Assembly: GCA_022825505.1 (NCBI GenBank)
Contig: JAJDWR010000008.1
Span: 1-64,000 of the forward strand
DNA: 64,000 nucleotides
Source: Gammaproteobacteria bacterium
GTDB lineage: Bacteria > Pseudomonadota > Gammaproteobacteria > Steroidobacterales > Rariloculaceae
Direction of reading: 5' to 3'
The notes under the pieces were generated by a model. The model saw only the letters and a list, made by a program, of their open reading frames with translations, had not been told where the DNA came from and ran no database searches. The stretch's first letter is position 1. Every line of letters starts with the position of its first letter. This document shows, piece by piece, positions 1 through 7,750 of the stretch. The position numbers and the translations under genes are program-made.

Positions 1-479
1 GCTGCCGCCGGGACTCATCACCGAGACCAGCTTGCGGAACGCCTGGGCGCGGGCGCCCGGCGGCACGTGCATCCACACCGCGCTCAACCAGATCAGGTCG
101 AAGGTGAGTTTGGAACGCAGCACCTTTTCCGCCGCGGGCAGGGCATCGTCCATCCACCGGATATCGGGGGAACTGTGGAGCGCTTTCGCCGCATTGCGCA
201 TTTCTGCCGCGGGCTCGGCCGCGACGACACTGTATCCCTTCCGGTGCCGGCGCCCATGTCGAGGATGCAGGCGCCCGCGTCCGGAAGGAGGTCGAGGATG
301 GGTGCGTGAACCTGCTCGAAGGGGAGGTCTTCGTATTGGGGTGCGAGCGAGGGTGCGCGGGCGTTGTAGCTGGCGACTACGTCGCGGACGGTGAAGGGGT
401 TGTGGTCGGGGTCTCGGTCGCTGTCGCTGTCGCGGTCACGGTCGCGGTCTCGGGAATCTGGCGGTTGGCGGTTCTTCAT
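1..479 (-). pseudogene. SAM-dependent methyltransferase, frameshifted and cut by the window edge
   Basis: The reading frame starts at the ATG at 479 and opens with a run of Asp-Arg and Asp-Ser pairs (about residues 9-22) encoded by near-perfect hexanucleotide repeats at about 412-455. A class I methyltransferase start follows, with motif I seen as DMGAGTGRD. Directly after GTGR, near position 228, the frame is lost. A different minus-strand frame then continues as GYSVVAAEPAAEMRNAA and runs to the window start as LIWLSAVWMHVPPGARAQAF. Family members usually have 7-8 extra residues between the glycine loop and the GYSVVA-type strand, so a short out-of-frame deletion is the simplest reading. 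An assembly error is possible. The 3' end lies outside the window. The substrate cannot be told. Confidence 0.7.
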
Positions 480-564
480 TCTTCCCGCCTATTGTACGTA
501 ATCTGCTGGATCAACCTGGCGGGTCCGCGTCGTCTGCACGCGGATGAGATGTAGTTTCCCCGGA

Positions 565-892
565 CTATTGTTGCAATCGGATTCGTTCGGTTAGCCGATG
601 GACCGTCGTAGAAGGATTACCTTCGGGTGTCCCCTCCTCGCGTCTGCGCGTAAGCGAGGTCTCGGCTCTTAGTCTTGCGTCGGCATAGCTGTCGCGAATG
701 ATCTCGGGATCGTCGAAGAGCTTTCCGCGGTCAGATACGTATGTTGGACAGAGTCGTGCAAGTTGCCGTTGGCATTCGTGGCGATCAAGAGGAGCATCGT
801 AGTCGCGGTAATGGAATATTCCCCACAGCTACTATGCGCGCCGCCGGGGACCGGGTAGCGGCTCGGCGTGATATGCGCCGTTTGCGCCTCAT
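565..892 (-). pseudogene. RloB-like partner gene with a large internal deletion
   Basis: The stop codon of the upstream ATPase overlaps a start codon in an ATGA arrangement at 889-892. From that ATG the frame reads MRRKRRISRR, the basic start typical of RloB-like proteins, and soon hits a stop. Another frame on the same strand, beginning near 835, reads LWGIFHYRDYDAPLDRHE and runs to a TAG at 565-567, ending with NPSTTVHRLTERI. That ending resembles the C-terminus of RloB-like proteins (about 200 residues in the family, from memory). About half of the protein, including the central core, is missing and the two ends are out of frame. I infer a non-functional remnant of a translationally coupled two-gene unit. 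The family assignment rests on recalled motifs. Confidence 0.6.
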
Positions 893-2253
893 TGAGTGGG
901 CTGAGAGAGGCCGCGACTGAACTCGAGGAAGAAGTCATCGCCGGAGGGAACGCCGCCAAGACGTCCCGCTCGGTAGGCTTTCTCAATGTCGTCGCGAGAG
1001 CGAAGCCTGAAATCGGTTAGCGGCGTGAACCGGGAAGCGCCATCACGGCCCTTGTCGGTCAACCATATTTCGTCCTGTTGTATCGAGTCGCTCCCCAGAA
1101 GGGTCACGTCGTGCGTGGAGAAGATGAGCTGTGCACCGTGGGGGTTTGAACTTTCCCTCTTGAAGAGCGAAACGAACGCCTTCGCCAGATCTGGATGAAG
1201 GCTCGTATCGAGCTCGTCGACGACGAGAAGCGAACCGGTTGAAAGTGCTTCCAGAGCCGGGATCAGCAGCGAAATCAGGGTTCGCGTTCCCTTGCTTTCA
1301 AGGTTGTACTCGAATGCCATGTTGCCTTCACTTGCCGAATGTGTAAGGCGAAGTCGCTTGTTATGGCGAAATTTGTCGAGCACCTGGTTGCTGAATGCTT
1401 CCTTATCGATTTCAGGAGAGGCAAGTTGTGACATGACCCCGACCACGTTCTGTGCAAGGTCGAGCTGAAATTGGTCGGGCTGATCCTCCTGCAGGTCAAT
1501 ATCGGTGATGCCAACGTCGGCTTGCTGTACCAATCTGAGGAGTTGATTCATGTGTGGGTAGTCGAGGAGGCGCTTGACGACGGCAGCCTCGCCCATAGCG
1601 GCTTCGTTGAGGATCACACGCCAACGCTCGGCAAAGTATCGGTATATTTTCGTGAGCTTCGGGTGGTTGTTTTGTGCGGCAGCCGACAGGAACAGGCTGT
1701 TCGGGCGCGTAATTTTTTCGATCAGCTTGTTCTCGCCGCGCAATTCGCCGCCAACGTTTACCTGAACCTGGCCATTTTCGGTTTTCCGCTCATAGAGTAA
1801 CTGTGTGCTCTGTCTCTGCTTTCGAACCGTCTGGTACAGCCACTCGCGCTCAAATTCCTTTGCCGTAAACTCGAATCCGTATTCATAAACACTTTCGAAT
1901 TCGTCGTCGCTGCTTCCGTCCACCGTGAAGGTGCAGTCGAATCGCGTCGGGTTGCTGCGACTCTCGTCATCGAGGCGAAACGGGTCCCGCGGGATCGGGT
2001 TCGTCGCGTCAAGGTCCTTGTGAGAGCTGACAACCGCCCGTTGCATCTCATCGAGCGCATCGATCAGGTTGGATTTTCCCGCCGCATTGGGGCCGTATAT
2101 GGCAGCGAGCGGTACGATGTCTTCCTGTACCGTCGGTACCGGCATTGTCAGCCCCTCACGCTTGATGCGCCTGGAAGCGCTCAGGAGCAATTCCTGGTAG
2201 TCGCGGATGGAAAGATGATTGCTGACCCCGAATCGGAGTAACATGCTAGACAC
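889..2253 (-). CDS. RloA-like AAA-family ATPase (COG1106 type)
   Basis: A 454-residue protein of the AAA_15 / OLD-like ATPase group. Walker A is GPNAAGKS at residues 54-61, close to the N-terminus. The Walker B region VVDELDTSLHP has its acidic pair at D346-E347, and the following IFSTHD segment fits the switch histidine of ABC-like ATPases. Such ATPases are usually paired with a downstream RloB or TOPRIM-like effector in anti-phage or abortive-infection modules (known for the family). Here the stop overlaps the start of a deleted RloB-like gene, so the pair is probably inactive as a system although the ATPase itself looks intact. It is divergent from the SRAP gene, with about 150 bp between them. 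Confidence 0.82.
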   Translation of the reverse strand: MSSMLLRFGVSNHLSIRDYQELLLSASRRIKREGLTMPVPTVQEDIVPLAAIYGPNAAGKSNLIDALDEMQRAVVSSHKDLDATNPIPRDPFRLDDESRSNPTRFDCTFTVDGSSDDEFESVYEYGFEFTAKEFEREWLYQTVRKQRQSTQLLYERKTENGQVQVNVGGELRGENKLIEKITRPNSLFLSAAAQNNHPKLTKIYRYFAERWRVILNEAAMGEAAVVKRLLDYPHMNQLLRLVQQADVGITDIDLQEDQPDQFQLDLAQNVVGVMSQLASPEIDKEAFSNQVLDKFRHNKRLRLTHSASEGNMAFEYNLESKGTRTLISLLIPALEALSTGSLLVVDELDTSLHPDLAKAFVSLFKRESSNPHGAQLIFSTHDVTLLGSDSIQQDEIWLTDKGRDGASRFTPLTDFRLRSRDDIEKAYRAGRLGGVPSGDDFFLEFSRGLSQPTQ

Positions 2254-2405
2254 CTGATATGATGGGCTTTAAAGGCTTATCGTGCCAGAAATCGGCTCAA
2301 ATATCGCTAACAGATTGACATGCGCTTCATGGAGTGCATGGCTGTTCTCAAGGGAACCGAATACTGGATGCATTCTCCGCAATTGCCCGGTAAGCTCGCA
2401 GGGCC

Positions 2406-3098
2406 ATGTGCGGACGCTTTACGCAACGGTTTTCCTGGCGGGAAGTTCATTACTTCATGAACCTGACGGGTCCGGCCCTGAACCTGCGGCCGCGCTACAA
2501 CGTCGCGCCCGGCCAGGACGTGGCGGCGGTGCGCACGGCGGAGGAAGGGCGCAGGCTTTCGATGCTGCGTTGGGGCCTGATTCCGTTCTGGAGCCGCGAA
2601 CCGAACATCGGTTACCGGATGATCAACGCGAGAGCGGAAACAGCCGCGGGCAAGCCCGCGTTTCGCGCGGCCTACCGCGCCCGGCGTTGCCTGATCCCCG
2701 CCGACGGGTTCTACGAGTGGCAGCGCAAGGGCAAGGTCAGGCAGCCCTTCTACTTCGGCCTGAACGAAGGCGGCCTGATGGCGTTCGCCGGCCTCTGGGA
2801 ACGCTGGACCATCCCGGACGGAATCAAGCTGCCGCGCTCGCTGTCCGACCGCGCACCGGGCGACGCGGTGGAGACCTGCACGATACTGACCACGTCCGCA
2901 AACGAGACCCTGGCTCCCGTCCACCACCGCATGCCGGTGATCCTGCCCCCCGACGCCTTCGACCCCTGGCTCGACGGCCAGCCGGTCGCCCTCGACCCCT
3001 ATCCCGCCGAAGCGATGACGCTCCAGCCGGTCTCGACGTGGGTTAACAAGGCGTCCAATGATGATCCGCGGTGTTTGGAGGGGGTGGGGGTGTCGTGA
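2406..3098 (+). CDS. yedK: SRAP domain protein (HMCES/YedK family)
   Basis: A 230-residue protein beginning MCGRFTQRF. Cys2, which becomes the catalytic N-terminal cysteine after Met removal, is the hallmark of SRAP proteins that form a covalent link with abasic sites in single-stranded DNA. Other family signatures are present: WGLIPFW, NARAET with the catalytic Glu, ADGFYEW, and APVHHRMPV with the active-site His. Length matches the family (about 220-230). The ATG at 2406 is fixed by the need for Cys at position 2. The role is protection of abasic lesions during replication, inferred from E. coli YedK and human HMCES. It sits alone, divergent from the RloA-like ATPase. Confidence 0.93.
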   Translation: MCGRFTQRFSWREVHYFMNLTGPALNLRPRYNVAPGQDVAAVRTAEEGRRLSMLRWGLIPFWSREPNIGYRMINARAETAAGKPAFRAAYRARRCLIPADGFYEWQRKGKVRQPFYFGLNEGGLMAFAGLWERWTIPDGIKLPRSLSDRAPGDAVETCTILTTSANETLAPVHHRMPVILPPDAFDPWLDGQPVALDPYPAEAMTLQPVSTWVNKASNDDPRCLEGVGVS

Positions 3099-3316
3099 TC
3101 ACTTGCCTCGCAGGCTCCATGATCCGTCCCTCCAGTTATTGACATCCTTCTGACACCAAAGCACGATTGTCCATGGAGGCTTTGGAGCGCTTCGGCGTTT
3201 CATTGCCTTTTTTGATTCCTTTTGCCAGTCTGGTACGTAACCGGCCCCATCGACACGGGTTGTTCACCCGGATCCCCGACACCTCTGCGGATTAAGCGCT
3301 ACCGACGGGTAGCTTG

Positions 3317-3565
3317 CTACGAATCCGACACAAACTTGCGGTTGACCATTTGCCCGCGAACTCTTCGACCGTCTGGAAATAGCTGGATGAGCTTGCCGGG
3401 GTTGTCAGGATCCCCGGCATAGACGGGGCGACCTGCGAGGTGACGCTCACGAACGATGTCCCGCCTTTCCTCGATGGTTTCCTCGCAGCTCAATTCTTCC
3501 GCCAGACTTCGCCTGAGCGCCAAGTCTGTCGATGTCGGCAATTCGTCAGAATCCGGTCTGGACAT
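3317..3565 (-). CDS. Small hypothetical protein, second of a coupled pair
   Basis: An 82-residue acidic/basic mixed protein with a helical N-terminal half (SLAEELSCEETIEERRDIVRE written in part) and a C-terminal stretch reading PGKLIQLFPDGRRVRG. It has no signal peptide or membrane segment. Its start lies 20 bases inside the end of the upstream ORF, so the two are probably cotranslated. I recall similar unnamed gene pairs in other proteobacteria, but I cannot assign a function. Its place among toxin-antitoxin genes makes a two-gene addiction module one possibility. The coding call rests on protein-like composition and the overlap. Confidence 0.5.
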   Translation of the reverse strand: MSRPDSDELPTSTDLALRRSLAEELSCEETIEERRDIVRERHLAGRPVYAGDPDNPGKLIQLFPDGRRVRGQMVNRKFVSDS

Positions 3566-3767
3566 TCTTGAACCAGAAGAGGTAACGCTGGTTGTAGGGG
3601 TCGCCGACGTGCGGCTCGCACACCTGCAAGATCGCGTCCCTTACGGCCTCGCTGGCCGCCGCGGCCTGATGCAGTTCGACCCAATCCTCCCACAACCCAC
3701 GCAGGATCACGTCGTCCACGCACATTGGCGAGGTGAAGTCGGAGTGTTCGAGGTGTCGGTGTTCCAT
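3546..3767 (-). CDS. Small hypothetical protein, first of a coupled pair
   Basis: From the ATG at 3767 the product is 73 residues, starting MEHRHLEHSD and ending YNQRYLFWFKNVQTGF. The frame is open further upstream to 3851, but that extension looks non-coding in composition and would run over the antidote remnant on the other strand, so I prefer the internal start. No clear Shine-Dalgarno sequence precedes it. The protein is rich in acidic, aromatic and helix-forming residues and looks cytoplasmic. It overlaps the next gene by 20 bases. The function is unknown; a small defence or toxin-antitoxin pair is only a guess from context. Confidence 0.5.
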   Translation of the reverse strand: MEHRHLEHSDFTSPMCVDDVILRGLWEDWVELHQAAAASEAVRDAILQVCEPHVGDPYNQRYLFWFKNVQTGF

Positions 3768-3820
3768 GTTCGTCGGGCCAGCAGTCGAGCCTGTCGCCGT
3801 GTCCGGCAGTCGAATTTTAG

Positions 3821-3976
3821 CGCGTTGCACTGATCCAGGCCGCAGCGACATACATCAATGAGGCGCTTCTCGAAGGCGACGAGGTCGTATTCAAGACAGC
3901 AGTTGCGAACGTTGTTCGCGCCGGTGGAGTTGGCCGGGCAGCCGAGCTTGCGGGAGTAAACCGGGAGACCGTGTTC
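3821..3976 (+). pseudogene. Fragment of a putative addiction-module antidote gene
   Basis: A plus-strand stretch without a start codon reads TYINEALLEGDEVVF and then GRAAELAGVNRETVF. This is the middle of the HigA-like putative addiction-module antidote family, whose members read roughly YLNEALEEGD...ARARGM...ARETGLSRESLYKAL. The similarity ends at the Phe codon, within one base of the stop codon of vapC on the opposite strand. The N-terminal part, the end of the helix-turn-helix and any partner toxin are missing. I read it as a remnant cut by arrival of the vapC module. The assignment is from motif memory and is short. Confidence 0.6.
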
Positions 3977-4409
3977 ATGACGCCATATCCATGCCGATCA
4001 GCTCGATTCGGTCGCCATAGCGGCGGAAATCGCGCGTATTGAACGTCAACAGACGCCGCTCGCCATGGGTCAGCATGGTCGCCACGATGTTGGCGTCGTG
4101 AACCTGCTTGCCCGCAATGGAAACTTCGCGGCACAGTGCCGTCAACATTTCCATAACACCTGGTCCGTCCTCAAGAACTGCGAATGACATCGTCAGGCGC
4201 CTTACATCCTCTACCGCTTCTGCCATGGGGAGCGGGGTGGTCCAACTCTGAGGGCGGGTGACGACGACGAGATACTCCCTGAGGACCTGGCGGCTTGTAC
4301 AAAGGGTTTCCGGACTCTCGCGGATACGATCGAGGTTCGACACCGCGACGCCATGATGCGGCGCGGTGACGAAGCGGGCCCCGATCAGAACATTGGTGTC
4401 GACAAACAT
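3975..4409 (-). CDS. vapC: PIN-domain ribonuclease toxin, VapC type
   Basis: A 144-residue protein starting MFVDTNVLIGA, with the first catalytic Asp at residue 4. The later PIN acidic positions appear in VHDANIVATM and in FNTRDFRRYG near the C-terminus. The length fits VapC toxins, which cleave RNA and are held inactive by a cognate antitoxin. Six bases separate its start from the stop of the upstream gene 4416-4847, so that gene is the likely antitoxin. The C-terminal end coincides with the break in an older antidote gene on the other strand. The target RNA is unknown. Confidence 0.88.
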   Translation of the reverse strand: MFVDTNVLIGARFVTAPHHGVAVSNLDRIRESPETLCTSRQVLREYLVVVTRPQSWTTPLPMAEAVEDVRRLTMSFAVLEDGPGVMEMLTALCREVSIAGKQVHDANIVATMLTHGERRLLTFNTRDFRRYGDRIELIGMDMAS

Positions 4410-4415
4410 CCCGGT

Positions 4416-4847
4416 TCAGCGGCCGTCCGCATCATAGAGCTGGTCGCGGCTTACGGTGAATGCTTCCGGCCATGGACCCGGATCATGAGGGGGCAGGATA
4501 TCGGCAATCGAGTGTGTCGGAGGGATTTCTGCCGACACGTCTCGATAGGACTGATCGTTATGGCGAGCGAACACGAGTGCTTCCGCCTCCAGGTCCACTT
4601 CCCGGGTTTTCCATCCGGCGGCCTGCCAGGCGAGTGCATGGCTGTGGCCTGTGCCCTTTTTCTGGTTCGACCACCACGGCCGGTAGAGGCGTGCCGAATC
4701 GGGAAGTGCGAAGCCGAGGATCGCTTCGACCTCGGTGAACGACGCCCTCCATTCAGACCCGGGCATGGCGCTCAGGTGACGATACAGGGGCGCGTACTTG
4801 CCGCGCGAAGCAGCCTCGCGCACAAGTTGGACTCTGGGTACTGCCAT
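4416..4847 (-). CDS. Probable antitoxin partner of VapC, uncharacterised domain
   Basis: A 143-residue protein upstream of vapC. I chose the ATG at 4847 because GGAGGG sits seven bases before it; a GTG five codons upstream would bury that site in coding sequence. Residues near the start read KYAPLYRHL, then SFTEVEAILGFALPDSAR, RPWWSNQ and AWQAAGWKTREVDL. This pattern is common in uncharacterised bacterial proteins (a DUF7662-like domain, name from memory). A less conserved C-terminal tail of about 45 residues could be the toxin-neutralising part, as in other VapB-type proteins. The antitoxin role is inferred only from position and spacing. Confidence 0.65.
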   Translation of the reverse strand: MAVPRVQLVREAASRGKYAPLYRHLSAMPGSEWRASFTEVEAILGFALPDSARLYRPWWSNQKKGTGHSHALAWQAAGWKTREVDLEAEALVFARHNDQSYRDVSAEIPPTHSIADILPPHDPGPWPEAFTVSRDQLYDADGR

Positions 4848-5192
4848 ATCGAAGCCCTCCACACGGAATACAAATAGTTCTGACTTGCTTGAATATGGGC
4901 GGAGACGGAACCGTTGTCAAATGCCGGCCTTTTCCGGCAGAAGATCGAGCACTTGGGCGCTTGCCGCCCATTGAGTAATTTCTACCATTCTGGAGACTGC
5001 GGGATTTGCGGACTTGGCCAGGGTGTCCTGGTTCGCGGGCTCTCGCGTCGCGCTTGGCAGCAGGCGCATTTCTGGCCAATTTGTGGAGTTTTGAAGCTGG
5101 CCATTGCGCGCTTGCCGTGATTGACTGTCGCGTGCCGTGTAGAATCCGCCGCCCGCGTTGGCGGGCCGCCGGCTCGATGGGGTCGAACAGTC
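4848..5192. other. Intergenic region, 345 bp, no gene recognised
   Basis: This stretch lies between the divergent antitoxin/vapC unit and the phosphoesterase gene. Short frames exist on both strands, but none has a protein-like composition or a ribosome binding site. A TAGAAT hexamer near 5140 could be a -10 element for the phosphoesterase, but no good -35 sits at the right distance. I see no repeat, RNA gene or clear terminator. Confidence 0.5.
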
Positions 5193-5924
5193 ATGAAATT
5201 ACAGATTGCAAGCGATATTCACCGTGAGTTCGGCCATTCGCCGGAGATTCCGGACGTCGGCGCCGACGTGCTCGTGCTCGCGGGCGACATCGGGTATGCT
5301 GACGATGAGACGATCGAGTGGATCCGCAACGACCTGGCCGGGCGCTACGAGGCGATTCTGTACGTCCCGGGGAACCACGAGTTCTACGGGAGGGACGTGC
5401 ACGAAGCCAACCGCCACATGGAAGAGATGGCCATGTACGGCGAGTACGAGTGGATGAATAACCGGGTGGTCGAGGTAGGCGGCCGGCGTTTCGTCGGCAC
5501 GCCCCTGTGGGCCAACTTCTGCCACGATCCGGGATCCATGTTCAGCGCGGGGCGTGCGATCAATGACTTCCGCCGGATCCGGTTCGGCTCCGGTCGGATG
5601 ACGCCGGGAGCGATGCTGGACCTGCACGAGGAAGCCAGGGCGTTCCTGTCAAAGGAGGTCCGCCGCGGCGATATCGTCATCACTCACTGGCCGCCCACGC
5701 TGGATGCCCGCCATCCCGGTTTTCCGCTGGATGGGGTTGCCAGGTACTTCAGCGCCGACATTCCGGAAGTGATAAAGGCCACCAGGCCGGCCTTGTGGAT
5801 CTGCGGGCACACCCACCACAACGTCGACTTCCAGTTTGGCGACACACGGATTCTGTCCAACCAGGGCGGCTATCCGCGCGAGTCCGTTCCCGGCTACGAT
5901 CCGGGCCAAATCATCGAGGTGTAG
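5193..5924 (+). CDS. Calcineurin-like metallophosphoesterase
   Basis: A 243-residue cytoplasmic protein with the metallophosphoesterase motif set in order: SDIH (D8, H10), GD (D32), GNHE (N61, H62), ITHWPP with a metal His, and GHTHHN near the C-terminus. These bind two metal ions and hydrolyse phosphoester bonds. The frame is open further upstream, but the ATG at 5193 places the beta-strand MKLQIASDIH at the N-terminus as in the family. The closest general type is the YfcE-like/Icc-like single-domain phosphoesterases; the substrate is unknown. It stands alone on the plus strand between two toxin-antitoxin modules. Confidence 0.88.
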   Translation: MKLQIASDIHREFGHSPEIPDVGADVLVLAGDIGYADDETIEWIRNDLAGRYEAILYVPGNHEFYGRDVHEANRHMEEMAMYGEYEWMNNRVVEVGGRRFVGTPLWANFCHDPGSMFSAGRAINDFRRIRFGSGRMTPGAMLDLHEEARAFLSKEVRRGDIVITHWPPTLDARHPGFPLDGVARYFSADIPEVIKATRPALWICGHTHHNVDFQFGDTRILSNQGGYPRESVPGYDPGQIIEV

Positions 5925-5926
5925 GC

Positions 5927-6034
5927 ATGCTCACGGAATTCGATGTCCACAATCACTACGCCACCAATCTCGAGGAATTGGCGAAAGCGTCTATGGATTC
6001 GTCGGGGCGAGGCCAGGAAATGCGGACGCTGCGA
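5927..6034 (+). other. Possible 5' stub of a lost gene
   Basis: An ATG four bases after the phosphoesterase stop begins a frame reading MLTEFDVHNHYATNLEELA, which looks protein-like for about 24 codons. It then runs into sequence antisense to the end of hipA and ends at 6202. The start may be what remains of a cotranscribed gene truncated when hipBA arrived. No family is recognisable. Confidence 0.25.
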
Positions 6035-7351
6035 TCAACTTGGCAGGGACTTCCTCTGGAGGACTTGCGTGCAATAGCTCGCGCGGGCGTTGAGCTTGTT
6101 GGACAAGGATTCCAACACCGGGTGATCCAGCCCCTGACCTCTCATGTTCGCGGCGATTGCCTGTACTTTTTTTGGCAGAGACGCCGCCATGCGCAAGCCT
6201 GATTCGATGACATCCTTTGCGGGCAGCCGGACCTCCTCCGCAAACCGTTCCCAATGCCTTGCGCGAACATCCAGAACGCGATACTTCCCGCCGACCTTCT
6301 GCGACATCGGAACCCGTTTGAGTTCGTTCACGTAAGGCAGAAAACTCGCAATGTCATAGAACGGCGCAAGGCGAACGTGCTCTTGCCGGTCAAGGCGTAC
6401 GGAGTAGTTCTTCGCGTGGGCATCGGTTCCGACGATGATCCAGTTCAACAGGATGGCGTCGGCAAACGCCCGAACGTCGCTGACGGGATCGGAGGAATGC
6501 TCCCACAACACATCGCATATGTCCTTGCAACTCGGCCCGCCCCGGTTCTGATACTTGTCGTCGGAATCAACCCCCAGGATTTGACAAAAGTCCTCCTGGT
6601 GCAGCCGCCGAACAGACCCGTCCGGGCGGGTGCGCCTATCGTATCTCGTGACGACGATGGCCTTTTCCTGCCCGAACTCCCGCACGGCCGTATCCGCCGT
6701 CGCCAGCCCCATCTCCCCCGCCAGTTTCAGGCAGAGGTGTTCGTTTTCCACGAGACCTCCAAAACGTGGGTGAGGGGGCTTCAGAATGTGCGTGGTCGGC
6801 GTTCGGCCCGAGGGAACGCCCCACCGTTCTCCGTCGAACAACAACGCCGTCTTGGGTTGATACCCCGCCAGGCTGAAACGTCCGATGTCGCCGGCCAGAC
6901 GCCATGCGGATTTTTGCTGCCCAAGGATGCGCAAGCGAGTCTCAACGTCTTTTTCAGACAACCATTCGACGCGATTGCGGCCAGTATCCTGAAGAACCGC
7001 ATCGACACGGTCCGGGCGCACCAGTTGAATCGCACCCGGACAGTCCTCTCCGATTGCGGCCAGCAGGCCAAGGGTATCGGTGCCGGAGACTTGAAATTCC
7101 GCGCCCCATTCGGCGAGAACGTCCCGGTCGTCCGGCAGTATTCCACGCAACCACGGATCGACCACGTCATGGCCGTGCGAGTCCCGATAAAACGGCATTT
7201 GCAGGGACAACGGGTAGGCGCCTTCCCAGGACAACCAGCCGGCGTCGTAAACGAACCGCAATCGGCCTCGTCCGTGACGGGCACGCCGGCGGCTGCGATG
7301 AACTTCGCCCATGATCCTGTGATCGGCGATCACAACCAGTGCGTCGCTCAC
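6035..7351 (-). CDS. hipA: HipA-like serine/threonine kinase toxin
   Basis: A 438-residue type II toxin kinase. The HipA signature is seen as FSLAGYQPKTALLFDG, followed by the catalytic region NWIIVGTDAHAKNYS and the metal-binding APFYDIAS. HipA proteins phosphorylate aminoacyl-tRNA synthetases, such as GltX, and cause dormancy (family knowledge); the target here is unknown. The start is a GTG at 7351, four bases after the hipB stop and eight bases after an AGGA. An upstream in-frame ATG at 7390 would overlap hipB by 35 bases and adds residues unlike the family. The C-terminal helical bundle looks complete. Confidence 0.9.
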   Translation of the reverse strand: MSDALVVIADHRIMGEVHRSRRRARHGRGRLRFVYDAGWLSWEGAYPLSLQMPFYRDSHGHDVVDPWLRGILPDDRDVLAEWGAEFQVSGTDTLGLLAAIGEDCPGAIQLVRPDRVDAVLQDTGRNRVEWLSEKDVETRLRILGQQKSAWRLAGDIGRFSLAGYQPKTALLFDGERWGVPSGRTPTTHILKPPHPRFGGLVENEHLCLKLAGEMGLATADTAVREFGQEKAIVVTRYDRRTRPDGSVRRLHQEDFCQILGVDSDDKYQNRGGPSCKDICDVLWEHSSDPVSDVRAFADAILLNWIIVGTDAHAKNYSVRLDRQEHVRLAPFYDIASFLPYVNELKRVPMSQKVGGKYRVLDVRARHWERFAEEVRLPAKDVIESGLRMAASLPKKVQAIAANMRGQGLDHPVLESLSNKLNARASYCTQVLQRKSLPS

Positions 7352-7355
7352 GGCA

Positions 7356-7598
7356 TCAATCCTGTGTGATTTCTTCCCGGTCGGTGACATCGTATGGAAC
7401 GAGCCTCACCGACATTCGCAACACGTTGAACCCGCGAAGAATCAGGCCGAGTTCGGCGCCCGGCTTGCCCCGCTCGACCGCCACGAGCCATTGGCGTGAA
7501 ACCCCCATCTTTCGCGCAAGGTCGGATTGAGTCAGCGTCAATTCCTGCCTGCGGTTGCGGATTGCATGACCGATCGCTTTCGGAGTGCGGTAGTACAC
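7356..7598 (-). CDS. hipB: HipB-like helix-turn-helix antitoxin
   Basis: An 80-residue XRE-family protein with the HTH segment LTQSDLARKMGVSRQWLVAVE and a short C-terminal beta segment. I choose the GTG at 7598 because AGGGGG stands five bases before it and the product then begins YYRTPKAIGHAIRNRR, as in HipB relatives. An in-frame ATG at 7637 lacks a ribosome site and would place two promoter-like features inside the gene. It binds DNA and neutralises HipA, and the operon is probably autoregulated through the repeats listed just upstream. Confidence 0.88.
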   Translation of the reverse strand: MYYRTPKAIGHAIRNRRQELTLTQSDLARKMGVSRQWLVAVERGKPGAELGLILRGFNVLRMSVRLVPYDVTDREEITQD

Positions 7599-7600
7599 GG

Positions 7601-7729
7601 TATCCCCCTGTAAACGAACGTGGACATTGTACCGCATGACAACGAACGTTGACTAGCGCGGTGCTACACTACCGTTTCATGTCGTTGAACAACGACATTG
7701 TATCCCCTGCCAACGTACGACGACATCGA
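7601..7729. promoter_or_regulatory. Candidate HipB operator array between hipB and the lipase gene
   Basis: Two inverted repeats are visible: GACAACG-AA-CGTTGAC (7638-7653, one mismatch between arms) and a perfect GTCGTTG-AA-CAACGAC (7681-7696). Their centres are 43 bases apart, about four helical turns. A weaker related site, GTAAACGAACGTGGAC, lies at 7610-7625. In addition, 7601-7629 and 7701-7729 are imperfect direct copies, both beginning TATCCCC. A TACAAT hexamer at 7626-7631 on the minus strand may be the -10 of hipBA, though its -35 is weak. The array also lies upstream of the plus-strand lipase gene. Confidence 0.55.
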
Positions 7730-7750
7730 ATTTCGCCGGGTAAGACGACC

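Noticed and set aside
5106..5145. TTGACT and TAGAAT as a promoter for the phosphoesterase gene
   Set aside because: The spacer is only 13 bases, too short for a normal sigma-70 promoter.
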